NCBI GenBank assembly: GCA_030848705.1
Contig: CM061244.1
Location: forward strand, 111,125,111-111,189,110
Origin: Heracleum sosnowskyi
Taxonomy: Eukaryota > Streptophyta > Magnoliopsida > Apiales > Apiaceae
Length of the DNA: 64,000 bases
Reading direction: 5' to 3'
Shown: positions 20,659 through 33,192 of the stretch, in pieces
Layout of the letters: every line of letters begins with the position of its first letter
Position numbering within the stretch: position 1 is the stretch's first letter
Translations under genes and position numbers: made by a program
Notes under the pieces: generated by a model
Seen by the model: only the letters and a program-made list of their open reading frames with translations
Told to the model about the DNA's origin: nothing
Database searches by the model: none

Positions 20659-21683
20659 TGTTAGGAATATGTTGTTTTTGATGATAATTATAAAAACACT
20701 TACTAGATTTTGTATTAAGTCATTTTGTAACTGTCAACGGAATGGCATGCTTTGCAGCGTTTCTTTGACAGGAAGCTCATCAACGGAATGAGTGATGCAG
20801 CAACTGCATTGTACAATACTTCATAGTTTGATATGCATTTTATTGTAGGTATTAGATAGGTTTTCTAAGTCATGTTGACTAAGTACTAGATAGGCAAAAT
20901 AGGTTGGTGAATTGTAAATATATTATGCCTTGTAATTTTGCCTAAGTGAAGACATGTCAACGGAATGAAGATTGCTCTATCAAGGGAATGAAGACTACTC
21001 TATCAACGAAACGAGGGTTATACCATCAACGAAACAAAGAATAAAGCTATCAACGAAACACATCTCTCTACTATCAACGAATCATTATTGCTTTTCTGAA
21101 TAGTTGACAAAGTGATAGTGATAGTTATCTGACAAATCTAAAGGGAGATATGGAAGTGTACTTTGCTTTGGAAGCCATCAAAATGGTCACTGGAAATAAG
21201 GAAACATTCCAATTTCCAATTAGGTTCTTGGGAGTGATCATAATAAGTAAAAGGACAAAAGCAAAGATCTCCAAGGAGCATTGGACAAAAGGGATGAAAA
21301 GAAAGCTACTGGCGGTTATCTTTAGTGTACTTTAGAGTAGCCAAAAATAGCATTGTAAACTTGGGAATATTTATAACCAAGTGTAGCAGTTAAAACAAGT
21401 GTGTGAGAAGAAAAACAAATAGATTGTATTAGCTATCTTTGAGAGCATACTTCTCTACATTCTTGTAACTGAGCAGTTGTGTACATTTTGTATCACAGAT
21501 TATTTCCGCAATAAAAACACTTCAGTTGGATCATCAAACAATCCAACTGAAATTATTTAAGTGCTTGTGTTTTTATTTTATAAGTTCAGTTTTATTTTCG
21601 AAAGTAATTTCAAGTTTAAAATATCTAGAATTGTATTCAACCCCCCCCCTTCTACAATTCTGTTTGGTCATTTGGGATTAACA
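20659..21683 (+). repeat. 3' LTR of family S1 copy A/C (1,025 bp)
   Basis: Starts TGTTAGGAATATG and ends GGGATTAACA. It holds a phased array of the S1 word at 20957, 20980, 21003, 21026, 21050 and 21074. It includes an AATATTTATAACC TATA-like site near 21366, AATAAA near 21511, and a run of C before CTACAATTCTG near its end. It is the least damaged S1 LTR here; both LTRs of copy B have internal or terminal deletions. Confidence 0.92.
20957..21090 (+). repeat. phased 23-24-bp repeats in S1 LTR (copy A/C)
   Basis: Six units, each beginning TCAACG (one TCAAGG), at steps of 23, 23, 23, 24 and 24 bp. Same register as the seven-unit arrays in copy B. Confidence 0.8.
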
Positions 21684-22229
21684 CTAACCATTAATTTAAT
21701 TACACTCATCTCTTTCTCTTTTATATATTTCATTCATTCATATTTTCTCATAAACATTCAATTACTCCTACTCCATTTTCTTCTCTAACAAACATACTTA
21801 TCAATTTATATACATAAACACTAACACATGTTTCATATATTTTAAGCAATATATATATACATAATTCATATTAGCACATCCATTAATTACATTTCTAGCA
21901 TCCGACGAGTTCACCCCAATCAATTCCGGCAAGTTCACCCCCATTCAATTCCGGCGAGTTGTTTGTAGTATGCTTCTTAAAAGCGAAACAACACAAGTCA
22001 TTATAATTATACACACACCAAGTTAAGTTTTTTTTATATTTTCTTTACATTTGGATATTATTTGGGTAGAGTAATTTTTATAGTGTTTGAGTTTTAATGT
22101 GTTTCAAAAGAAGTAGAAATTGTTGTATTTTTAGTTGAACATTATTGATTTATATTATTTTCGGATTAGTACAAAAAATGACTATTGTATCCATTATTGT
22201 TTAATGTAATTACCTTCTTAATATACAAA
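21684..22229. other. AT-rich intergenic DNA
   Basis: No gene. It contains two GTTCACCCC(A)ATTCAATTCCGGCGAGTT-like units near 21910-21960 and short AT microsatellite at about 21850. Confidence 0.5.
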
Positions 22230-22678
22230 CACTAGTGAAAAATCCCAAAAAATTGGATAAATTATTGAGCAGCAGATTCTGCTGCTTATTTTTTAAAAAC
22301 TGGTGTTCATTAAATTCGACTGAATTTGGTCGAATTTAATATGTAATTTGGACTGTGTTCCGTCGCATTTAGCATACTAATATCGACCATATTTTGTCGA
22401 ATTTAATGCACTAAGGGCGCCAAAATTTGAAAATTTAATTTTTTTGCGGGATTTGAAAATTTCAAAATTTTGAAATATTCGGCTAAATTCGACAAAAATC
22501 TGTCGAAAATAATCCGTCGAATTTACATAAATTCGACAGAATTTGCTAAATTCGACGCGAGCATTTTCGACAAACACATTTTCTGTCGAATTTAGTTAAA
22601 TTCGACAAAATTCCGTCGAATTTAGTTAAAAATTCGACGGAATTTTTCTTGTCGAATTTAGCCATTTTTCTTGTAGTG
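22230..22678. mobile_element. short CACTA-like non-autonomous element (MITE), 449 bp
   Basis: Right end is TTTTTCTTGTAGTG, the reverse of the common plant CACTA terminus CACTACAAGAAAAA. The left end begins CACTAGTGAAAAATC. The interior right half is packed with direct and inverted copies of AAATTCGACGGAATTT-like words, as in CACTA subterminal regions. The 3-bp target duplication is not clean (AAA versus CAA). No transposase. Confidence 0.55.
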
Positions 22679-23208
22679 CAACAAGACACCATTTTAAAAT
22701 CACCGAATATAATAATATAATTGTATTTTTAAAAATAATCTAAAAAAGACACACCCTATAAATATACAATTTTAGAAGAGAAAATACATCTTTTACTTTA
22801 AATTCTTTTAAACAACCAAATTTAAATATATATTAAATTTAACTAATACAACCTTTTACCTTTTCTTTTTTTGAAGATACATTTTACTTTTTTAAACCAT
22901 TTATCTTTATTAATTTAAAAAATTAAACCTTAAAATCATAATCCATAAATTTAAAACTCTACCTACTATTATCTACATCTTTGGAAATGATTTTAAAGTA
23001 TTACTTACAATTTTTGAAAAATAATCATGAACTTAACATTACAATTTTCTGTGAAAATTAAATTTCCAAAATAGTTATAACTTTAACGCATTTGATTTAT
23101 AAATAAAAATGATAATATAAAAAATTAAATTAATAACATAAAAAAATGTACGTTTCATTACCTAACTAAAATTTACCAATTATAAACTCTTAAAGTTTTT
23201 AAAATTTA

Positions 23209-23240
23209 CTAGCTTATAACCTGTGCAATGCACATATATT
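23209..23240 (-). mobile_element. Helitron-like 3' terminus (reverse orientation)
   Basis: CTAGCTTATAACC followed by a GTGCAATGCAC hairpin. On the minus strand this is a short GC hairpin followed by a CTAG end, the Helitron 3' signature. The other end of the element was not located. Confidence 0.45.
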
Positions 23241-23835
23241 TTTTTTAAATATTTTTTAACATATTAATTCACAATTTTATTAGTATTCATATTCTTTTTA
23301 AAATTTTAATTTTATTAATATTAATAATTCTAAAATATAATTTTTTTTTAAATATATTGTTGAAGAATTTCAAATCTTGGGCTTTTACAAAAATAATTTA
23401 TCTATTACCGTATAAAATATTACTTGACATTATATTAAACCGTTCTAATTTATTTATTTTAAGATCCAAAGATACTTACATTTTTGTAGTATTGTCGTCC
23501 TTTAACGACCAAAACTCTAGACTTTTTTTAAAATATATTTCGAGATAAAAATATTAATTTTTATATTTGATAAATCGTTGATGGAGTTCGGACACCTCAC
23601 AATTATCATCTATTTATTTTAAATTTGAAATATTCTTCTATTTTTGTTATTGTACCATGACGACCAAAATTATGGATAAAATATAATTCCTATTGTCAAC
23701 ATTTTCCTTTTTAAGATGTCACATCTAATTATTAATATTGCATAAAATAATATATTTTTCTTCATTAATTTTAACAAGTTCCACCAACTTACCCACTTTT
23801 TCTTTCCATTTCTTTACATTTCTTAATTTTTGTTC

Positions 23836-23876
23836 CCTCACCCAAATGTTAACAATTGGGTGGGACGGAAGGAGTG
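23836..23876. mobile_element. Stowaway-like MITE remnant
   Basis: GGGTGGGACGGAAGGAGT is the reverse of the ACTCCNTCCGTCCC ends of plant Stowaway (Tc1/mariner) MITEs. Only one end is evident. Confidence 0.4.
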
Positions 23877-25678
23877 TAATGATATATTTTTGGATAAATT
23901 ATTTCGTGTTGCATTTACCCTGTGCAAAAGCCATATATTTTATGTGTATTTATTCAAATTTATATTATTCAATTTTTTAATTCTTTGTGAATTTTTTAAA
24001 TATGTAATATTAATATATTATTGAGTTGATTCGAAAATTAATTTTTTATTAGTATGTTATGAATATGAGAATAAAGATCTCGACTCCTAGGTAGTAATTG
24101 ATCATTTGAGTGTATTATATCAACTATCTAATTACCCACTTTTCTAATTTAAAATAAATGAAAATACATGTTAGGTAAATATTTAACAATAGATGATTAG
24201 ATTTATTTGTTTACATGTATTGTGATCTTAGGAAAAGTATGGTGAGATTAACCTCATGATCTTTTTTCTCTATAAGTATTATATTTAAAATTATCGTTAA
24301 TTAATATGAAACCCTCAATTTTTAATGATATTTAATATTGTCCTTTTATATTTGTTATAAGTAAAATAAGATAATATAATTTGGATGAATCAAATTATAT
24401 GTCTCTTAAAAAAAGTGTTATGTTAATATTAATTAACTAAGTCATTTTACTTGTAATTTCTACGGTAAAATTTGCAACATAAATCCATGTACATGATTTC
24501 TCTTACGTCTCTCTTTTATAACATATGATGCATGTGTATCATTGTTAGTCATGGTACATGAACATGAGAATTTTTTAATAACATGATTGATATGATTTTT
24601 AGCTATGGTATACATGAGCATTATATTGAGAAAATTTTAATAATGTAATTGATATGAATTGATATTTCAAAATTTGGTTTAAAAATTATTATCAAACTGG
24701 AACTACTCATAAATTGAAGAGAAAAGAGAATTACCAAAAGAGAATATTATCTAATATATAGAAAACCCAATTATATTTGGTTTAAATTATCAAAATATAC
24801 TTTTTAGTTTTTAAATATAATCATACTATTAATCAAATACACTTTTTAGTTTTTAAATATAATCGTACTATTAATCAAGTATAGTTTTTAAATATTAGAT
24901 CTAACTATTCTCATCTATCATTTAAGATCTAATGATCCTTATTAATTTGGTTGTAAAATGATCGTACACGGACCGAACTATCAAAGTTTTGAAAAAGATT
25001 CTCCTACAGTTATTATATATAAAATATAATTTATTCGATCGAGATTTGACAAATAACATTATTTAAGGAAATACGTGCACATACAATAATCATTGCTTTC
25101 ACAAAATTGTTGTATTAATTCCCACCGTACTATTTAACACAAATTCCCTCAATCATCTCTGTTTCCTAGGCAATTTGGAGTAGGTAGGTTGATTAAGACT
25201 TTTAATATTATTAGCTTATTATAAGCCATGCAATATATGGTTTTTTAAAATTTATAGTTATGTTAATTCGTAATTTTTTTTATGTTATTAATTTTTAGAC
25301 TTTATTTATTACGTTTCATACGCTTTATACATTACTTATGTTGTGTTTTGAGTTCTAAACATAACATTTTATAGCCCATGAACTCACAAAATAATCTTTA
25401 ATTTAGTTATGGTTTAACAATTTTTTTTTGATTAAAACTACCCTGAAATTGAAGAAAAAAGAAAATGACGAATTTTAATAATAGTTCTATTCAACTTAGG
25501 AATAGAATTAAAATAAATAAAACCTACTCAACTTAGAATTAAAATATAGACCAACAATCAAATAAACCCATTCAACTTAGAATTTGAACTTGTGAATTTT
25601 TATATTGAGAATTCCAGTTAAATTAGAAAACCTACTCATATTTAATTTATATCATTAAATAATTTTTTATTATTATTA

Positions 25679-25683
25679 GATCT
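25679..25683. repeat. target site duplication GATCT, left copy (element F)
   Basis: GATCT directly before TG at 25684, repeated at 43045-43049 directly after CA at 43044. Confidence 0.88.
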
Positions 25684-25806
25684 TGTTATGGATTAAAAAA
25701 CGTATTTGTAAATTTAATGCTAGAGTTTAGGAGTTTTCGAGCTTTAATGGATGCTCTTGTTGTCGGGGACTAACTCGGTCCTAACAAGATGCCTACGTAT
25801 CTCTAG
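25684..25806 (-). repeat. 3' LTR of F, distal fragment
   Basis: Matches 42290-42412 with three differences. Interrupted by solo LTR G at 25807. Confidence 0.9.
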
Positions 25807-28800
25807 TGTAACAGCCCCAAATCCGGGGTCATGGATTTAGGGTTGTCACAATCCATGTACTCCTTGCCTTACCTGTATTACTCACACCATTCACAATTCA
25901 CCTGCTCATGACCCCACAACATATGTCTCTCACACACACACACAGGTTAGAGTCTCAGAAACGACACAATACAACAACTGCGGAATAAATAATTTTTATT
26001 ACAATACCCAAATGTCTTTTGAATCTGTTACTGATACAATTTCTAAGTATTGTTACATTACCAACTTAGCCTTATGATGCTCACAATCCTCTAATACCAT
26101 TCATGTCTATACATAAGTTGAATACCAAAAGCCGTAGCCTGATTCGATTGGTTCGTACTACTCCCGGGATCACTGCTAGAAACTGTTTATGAAAACGCCT
26201 TGCGAGGTATGTGTCGTCCCATTGGCATCCTGCTTCGCTGCTATATAATATATATATAAAATAATAGCAAGAGTGAGCGATAGCTCAGCAAGGTAATGAA
26301 AGTATGGCATAATTCTGCCTTTTTTTTCAACCCAGAAATAAAGCGGGTATACGACAATAACTTGTCAAAATATATTGATACTGAAATCATTTCCTTATCG
26401 GAATATATTCCAAAAATACCATTGTTGTATTTCAAATATCCTCTCCATAATATTCTGCAAACTTTCGATATTCATACTATGAACAAAGTTCTAGTATAAA
26501 ATAAAAGACAGGATAACTCAGTATATCCTTTTCGTAAAATATCTGCTATATAGAATATAAGCAGACTATCAACATATAACTTAAAAGATGAAGTTATAAG
26601 GAAAATTCAATATAAGGTTTCCATAACCCAAAATCCACTATTTCATATATATATCCTTAATTAGGTTTTATCAGAGTCATAACTCATAAAATAAAAGATG
26701 AAGTTGTAGGAATTTCCAAATATCATCTTTCATATCAAACATTTACCTCATATCATAATGTGGAAATAAATACAAGGTAAAATATTTCCAATCCATTTCT
26801 AAACTCATCTGATTTCATATATCTTTTTCAAAACAATCATATACCTTTTTGTAATCTCATATGCTTTCTGATAAACTCATATACTGGAATAAACTCGAAT
26901 ACTCTTGAGTAAACTTTCTCTTTCTGAAAACTTGCATAGAACTGAATGACTGGAATAAACTTTCTTTTCTGAAAACTTGCATAAAACTGAGTAACTGGAA
27001 TAATTTCTCTTTCTCTGAAAACTTGCACAAAATGTGCTCTTTCATGAATAGTGAACTGTAGATGGAGATGCTAGGCGCCGAGGATACCCCTGCGATGATC
27101 AGTCGCAAGCTGTATCCCCCTGCTGTTTTTCTACGTAGAAGGGAAGATAATCAGTCTCACACCGACTTACCTCCCTGCCAATCGGTTGTAGGCAGGAAGA
27201 ACAGACACGTTCATAGACGGTCGATTCTGTTACTCTCCACTTATCCTACGGTCGGGCACTGATAATCATCTAAGGGAAGAACAGACCCGTTCACCAGTCC
27301 GTCGGCCATATTGTAATTCCCTTAGGGAACCGGCGCTACTCAGTCCCTTACATATCTCCAAGTTCGAGTAAATCCATAACACTGAAACATAAAGTTCCTT
27401 TCCCTTTTTCCCCAAGTATACAACTCCACAAAGTAATCGTATCTGGTTGGAAAGGAAATTCACTCATATTTCCCAGGCTGATGCCTGTTAATGGATATCA
27501 CTAATTTCACTGATCTTACTTCTCGAGTTTTGAGGAAGTAATCAAAATCATTTTGATGGTAGTATATCAGACTGATAATTTCATTGATTTAAAAAGATTT
27601 AGGACCGGGCAGTCTACTGGAAACAAGCATAAAATCTTGAGAAAGGTTCCATGCATCTTTGTAGTTTGAGCGAACATTTAAGTCTTTCTGAATATAGACT
27701 TAAAAGGGAAATAGATTTGGGAACCTTCTCTAATTATGTTTATAATTGACTGAATAAAACTTTATTAGCTATCTAGGGTTTAAAGAATAGTTTTCACAAT
27801 TTACTTCCTTAAGAAGTAGGGCTTTAAATAATTAACGTAAGCTATATTTAATAAAGAATATTTATTTAAAAGTAATTTCCACACACTTCCTTAACAAAGA
27901 ATGGAAAATAAATTAATAAAATAACCCTAGATAGCAACTGATACCATTCTCGGTACGTAGTATAAGTACAGAGTATATATAATATAACTCTAGATAATAA
28001 CTGATACCATTCCCGGTCCGTAGTTTAAATACAGAGTATATACCCCCCCCTACTGAGGGTTTTCTTAACACATCAGCTCAAAATATTGCTATAACCATAG
28101 CTTATAAGCTCAACTCATATCAATAACTGTTACTTAGCACCATAAGTATCATTTCGAAATCAAAAACACATAACATATATCTCAAAATCTTTTATTTATC
28201 ACAACAACAGTTTATAGAGGCATAGGTTTGAAAACTTGCATCTAGTATAAGCATACTTCAAAATATGGTTTTAGAAACTTGCCTGATGCTCGAGAGGTGA
28301 TAGGGCTCGTGACAATGTCGAACAATCTAGACAAAGTCAAACGAAAACACACGGTTAATCCCCTCGATAAACCACTTATAACTCAATGCTTAAACACGTA
28401 AGCGAAACACAACCAAGGAATTACTAGCTCGTTATAGGCTCATACTAAGTCCATGTTTAGTCGACAATTACTTAAGCCGTAGGTTTAGTCCGAAATCGAT
28501 CCTCGAATACAAGTTATACTTAACCATTTACAACATTGGTTTCTAAGTCATGTTCTTGGTGGTTTTCACTTGCGCGACCTCGACTAAAACATTTTTATAA
28601 AATCGAAAAATAATCTATTTAATCCGATTCTTTTTCGTAAGCCTTCCTAACTGTCTCTAGCATTATATCACAAAGTTTCACATTTTAATTCGACTCTTAA
28701 AGGTCTTGGACTTAGCATCAAAGTTGTTACATTTCTGCGATGAAACCTCTCGAACCACGATTACTAAAACTAGCATAACTCTTAAACCGTTCGGCCAAAT

Positions 28801-30364
28801 TAGGCGAACCACATATCATTATGAAGCTTATAACATAAAATACACAATCATGGGCAGTAGGAATCAAGGGTCGAGCTCTAACAGAGGAAAAACAGGGAAC
28901 CAATCAGTAGGTAAAAATTTGGGCATTACGACGACTATAACTCGGATATTCCCAAATTTCAAATCATCCAAAATGCATATCGATTACTACACACAACACA
29001 TACATCTTATATAACATAGAACTGAGGCCAAGCAATGCCTTTCCGTTCATATAACTCATTATAACTTAAATCAAAGCCCAATCTTAACAACTAAGGCTAT
29101 AAACATGCATAACACCATTAATCATCCATAAACCCCATAATACTTCAAGGGTTTCAAGATTTATACCTTCTCCAAGCTTGCTTGCTGCTACATTCCTTAT
29201 GTAACCTTAGATCCTTGCTTAATACAACCTTTGGAAGCCACAAACTCAATATCCAAAAACAAAACAAAATACAAGTTACTATTCATCATTACTTTGTAAA
29301 ATCCATATAAACTCGACAAACAAGAGTTTGGTTCTGCTATTTTTACCACACCTTCTACTCTTCAAGGGCTTTCTTTTGAGTCCTACCTCATCACCAGGGG
29401 ATGCTTGAAGCTCGACTTATTGGCTTTCTAAGGTGAGTGGTCGAAACTGGAAAAGCAGGACAGTTTCTGTTCTCCGACTTGGGGAAGGGATTTGACTAGG
29501 CTACACTCCTTTGTTGGCCATGAAATTTTGAACGAATGCTGACCATGGAGTGGAGAATCTATGGTTAATATTTGGTGATTTAAGGATGGATAGAAATGGA
29601 GTTATGGATTTTTCTCTTCTCCTTGCTCAAGCTGTGCAGAAAATCTGGAAAGTGGGGGAGAGTTTCTTTTCCTTTCTTTTTCTTCTTATCTTGTTTAATT
29701 TAATAAAAGTGCTGATATTTATTGGTTAAGGGGGTGAGTCATCACCTTCTTGTCTCATCTTTTGACACTTGGCAAACATGCACTGGCTTAGATAAAGTAA
29801 CTTTACTGGTTCGCTTTCCTTTCACATGTATGATCCAAATGTTGCATCCCTCGAATTAATCTTGTTACATGTTACTTCCATGTCTATATTTAATCCTGTA
29901 AATGTTGCTTTGTTCCTCTTGAAACAATTCGAAATATTTCCTAATGAGCGAATAAAACTCTACGCGGTTCTCGCAGTGAATAGTAACGATTCACTATTCA
30001 CTTCAACAATCGAATCCTTAAATCGACTTTAAAATAATAAAATTCCAAAATATTAAATCCTCAAATCCTCCATTTTAATATCTCATTTCCTGAATATAAT
30101 AATATATAATTCACTGCCCAGTCAAACACTACACCAAAATAAATTTTGGAATTTCTGAATTCCGATCGTCTTTGCATTCACTAATTTACTCCGTAGATCA
30201 CTAATATGACTTCGGAATATCCACACTACGTCTCGTACATAGGTGGCATGAAAAATTTTATTAACCCTCAAAATCACTATTCATCCACCAAATTCACTAT
30301 TCATTGATGCACTTAATCATAATAAGAAAAGTTTTAAATTTTACCAAAAATCCGGGTTATTATA
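25807..30364 (-). mobile_element. solo LTR (G), about 4.56 kb, nested in the F 3' LTR
   Basis: Begins TGTAACAGCCCC and ends GGGTTATTATA (an original CA end mutated to TA), flanked by TCTAG at 25802-25806 and 30365-30369. Removing it and one TCTAG restores the F LTR exactly. No gag or pol is inside. On the minus strand it carries a TTGCTGAGCTAT-GCTCAC motif (near 26275-26297) that I associate with the long LTRs of Tekay/Del chromoviruses. That lineage and the orientation are tentative. It contains tandem units near 26920-27020 and 27935-28045. Confidence 0.72.
27933..28045. repeat. two-copy tandem repeat inside G
   Basis: A unit starting CTAGATA, with CAACTGATACCATTC then CGGTACGTAGT, is repeated about 58 bp later with several substitutions. 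Confidence 0.6.
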
Positions 30365-30369
30365 TCTAG

Positions 30370-30841
30370 TGTTTAGAGAATCAAGCCAATAAAACATTGT
30401 AGATGACGTATGGAGCTGTGTCCAAAACGTAGTAGATGACGTATGGAGCTGTGTCCAAAATGTAGTTCTAATGTGAAGGATCAGGGTCCTTATATAGGCG
30501 TCTGGAGCCTCGTATTTAGAGTATGTTTAGGAGTCTTAGCGAATAAGTCTCCTTTTTGATAATGGATAAACATTGTAATTCTGGATGGACAAGTATTTTC
30601 CTTGTTGATAAGGAATGTGACTCATTATTTCCTTTAATTGGGATTCTGGATCCTTCTTTGAAGAATTTACCATATTTTGGACTCTTTTCATGAGCTGTAT
30701 ATTTTCCCTATTTATTAATTACGAAATTAATAAATAATTAGGGTTTCGGGCCTTGTTTAATGGGCCGTATTCTTGGACCAATCCGGGTCTAATTAATACA
30801 TCATTAATTGCGCTTCTAGGGTTATTTTTCAGCCCATATCA
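30370..30841 (-). repeat. 3' LTR of F, proximal fragment
   Basis: Resumes TGTTTAGAGAATCAAGCC and ends at CCCATATCA; the minus strand reads TGATATGGGC at the LTR start. It has two copies of the 33-bp TGACGT unit (30404, 30437) against four in the 5' LTR, and lacks about 95 bp found at 42440-42535. TATATAAGG on the minus strand at 30488-30496. Confidence 0.9.
30488..30496 (-). promoter_or_regulatory. TATA box in F 3' LTR
   Basis: Minus-strand TATATAAGG, about 50 bp downstream of the TGACGT units; same position in the 5' LTR at 42691-42699. Confidence 0.6.
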
Positions 30842-30857
30842 TTTGCCCCCCAACTTC
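30842..30857 (-). other. polypurine tract of F
   Basis: Minus strand AAGTTGGGGGGCAAA directly before the LTR TG. Confidence 0.82.
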
Positions 30858-31530
30858 TATGATAATGCACTAGGATTTCATAGAAGTTATACTTGTCTTT
30901 TTCGAGACTTGGGGTCTTTTTATCCCTTACATGGGACTTACTACCCTTTTTTGGGGATTTTAATATACACTAGTGTTTCACGAGTATCGTCTTGGTGTAA
31001 AGTGTGGAGCGACCTACACATTTACGACGATTTTGCCTTATTCGAGGTTAACTTGACATTTGCATAAGCCTTTTTTATCTTATACCGTCTTGTTTTGGCT
31101 TCAAGCCTTTCATTGAGCATATCGAATGATGAGGTTTGGACTGAATGTCTTAGGTTTCTGGGGTTTCAACCCTTCACCCTTACGAGTTCTTATTGATGGC
31201 TCCACTCGTAGTGATTCTTTCTCAAGTCTATCATATCAAACTTCTCTTGAGCTTGAAATTTTCGCTAATTAACAATAAGCATCTTAGGCTTTCTTTTATA
31301 TGTTTATTAGCAACATTCACCCTTCGGGGTTCGTTGTATTTAGCTCTATTTGTGCAGTTGACATGCATATTTTGTATGCTTTCCTTTGCATTCATTTGTA
31401 GTTTGTCTTGGCAATGCTTTGAGGATGTTTCTACCAATCAAAACGGGTTCAACCCTTCATCTGCTTTCCAGGAACCTCATGATTTCATCGAACCTTATTT
31501 CTACTTGTCCTACTAGCGGATCCTTTTAGG
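30858..31530 (-). other. 3' untranslated region of F
   Basis: About 670 bp between the integrase end and the polypurine tract with no supported gene; open frames on the plus strand are chance. Confidence 0.55.
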
Positions 31531-31757
31531 ATGCACTAAACATAATAAACTTTTAAGTTTGAGGCATGTCAAGTCCTTGGCACCTCATGCCCTTCGAGGG
31601 TTTCTAGCTTATACGAGCCTTGTCCAAACACATTCTTAACGCGATATGGTCCTTCCCAATTTGGGGCCAACTTGCCCTTTTGTCCAACTCCAGATGCCTC
31701 AATCTTTCGGAGAACTAAGTCTCCTTGATGAAGAATCTCTCTTTAACCCTTAGGTTA
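31530..31757 (-). pseudogene. integrase C-terminal end of F, separated by CACTA element H
   Basis: Minus strand encodes QGDLVLRKIEASGVGQKG, then KLAPNWEGPYRVKNVFGQGSY, the usual gypsy integrase C-terminal SH3-like region. It is separated from the core at 36769-37706 by H. A 1-base deletion precedes QGDLV, and a TGA at 31569-31571 stands where the family has Trp (PRTWHASN). Confidence 0.82.
31755..31757. repeat. 3-bp target duplication TTA, left copy (element H)
   Basis: TTA before CACTACACC, repeated at 36769-36771 after GGTGTAGTG. Three bases is the CACTA norm. Confidence 0.85.
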
Positions 31758-32159
31758 CACTACACCATATATAGGATTCACCAACATTAATTTTTGTGTT
31801 ACCAGCAAAAATGTTACCTAAGATAGCTAAATATTAATATACGGCAATACAATTTTTTGGTGTTAGCGTTGATGTAATTTTGTGTTACCATAAACATAAT
31901 TAAAATTTTATTGTAACATAAATTAAAGTGTTACAGTTGATAATTAAAAAAGTGTTACCAAAAAAAAAAAAATAGGCGGGCTAAAAGGTCAAAAAAATTT
32001 GAAGCAGGCGGGCAAAAAATTTGGTCCAAAAAAGACCAAAAATTTGGGGCAGCCAAAATAAAGAAACCCGCTCAAAAACAAAATAAACACTCTCACAAAA
32101 ACAAAATAAACTCTCTCAAAAACAAACCCGCTCACACTCTCTCTCTCAAACCATCTCCA

Positions 32160-32390
32160 TCTAAAAATTAGGGTTCTTCACGGGTTCTAATTAGGGTTCT
32201 TCACGGGTTTTCCAATTAGAGCTCCTACGGTTCTTCATGGTGTAATTAGGGTTCTTTCACGGTTTTAATTAGGGCATTTCTCGATTTTAATTAGGGGTTC
32301 TTCAATTAGAGCTTTAATTGGGTCTTCACGGTTTGAGCTTCTTCAATTAGAGCTTCATACACGGTTTGGGCTTATCAACAAGGTAATGTT
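32160..32390 (+). repeat. TTAGGGTTCTTCACGG repeats in H
   Basis: Imperfect repeats of AATTAGGGTTCTTCACGGG over about 200 bp. Resembles a plant 5' UTR or leader upstream of the captured exons. Confidence 0.6.
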
Positions 32391-33192
32391 TCTTCTATAC
32401 TGTTTAATTAGGGTTCTTTAATTGGGGCTTATCAACAGTTTTCAAGCATTGTGTTCTTTTTTCTATGCGGGTTAATTCGAGTCTGACCTCTTTTCGATTA
32501 GACTTATTGAATATAAATCCTACCTCATAAAGTTGAAGTCAATTCAACTTTAAGATTGTAAAAAATAAACTAGTATATGTTATACTGTATATTCAAGTAG
32601 ATTAAGATTAGATGTTATAAGTGAATTATACTGAGATATTGAGTAGTATTCTCCGATGTTAATATTGTTATTGTTTTACTGATTCTCTCTGATGTATTCT
32701 CTTATGTATTGTTTTGTTGTGTTTTACTGTTTCTCTTATTGTAAATGATATTAGTACTTTCAAAAAAATGATATTAGTGATAAACGTGAGAGACGTGCCG
32801 TAAAAAATGATATTAGTGATATGGTAGCTTAACTGAATAACACATAATTGATTGACATTTTTTTAATTGTTAATGAAATGGTTTATAAGTTTGGCTGGGA
32901 ACACCCATTCCGACTGAAGCTATGTGCACCAGAGTTTATCAAATTATCATTTTCTGGCAATTAGATTTGTTTAATTCATTTCTTATGGTTTAAATGGTAA
33001 CCAGATAATTAGGTTGCTAGTTATTTTTATTCCTTATGGTTTAGATTTTTATTTCTTATTATTTAATTCATTCCTTATGGTTTATTATCTTTTGATCCAT
33101 ATATCAAATGACAAGTTTCCATGAATTACTACATTATCATGTTATTTTCAGTAAAATTGTTAATTTTATGAGCCTTTTGTTTTATGTTGCAG

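Larger units (their letters stand above)
16003..21683 (+). mobile_element. family S1 copy A/C, downstream half (ORF3 and 3' LTR)
   Basis: Continuation of the element interrupted at 4074. It contains ORF3 in several frames, a polypurine tract and a full 3' LTR ending at 21683. It aligns along its whole length with 52915 onward in copy B. Confidence 0.9.
22679..25678. other. AT-rich intergenic DNA with degraded repeats
   Basis: 3 kb with no convincing gene. It includes a Helitron-like end at 23209, a Stowaway-like remnant near 23836, and a repeat near 24780-24960 whose relatives flank element F at 43050-43150 and 43370-43480. The short ORFs in it are AT-rich chance frames. Confidence 0.55.

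Noticed and set aside
26100..29020. Possible host gene in the G region
   Set aside because: Open frames are short, without conserved motifs, and the whole stretch is bounded by TCTAG duplications as a solo LTR.
30753..31516. Plus-strand ORFs of about 100 codons in the 3' end of F
   Set aside because: They overlap the minus-strand LTR, polypurine tract and 3' UTR; composition is hydrophobic from reverse reading and no domain is seen.
32160..32390. TTAGGG-containing repeats in H as interstitial telomere sequence
   Set aside because: Plant telomeres are TTTAGGG tandem repeats; here TTAGGGTTCTTCACGG units are longer and imperfect, more like a gene leader.
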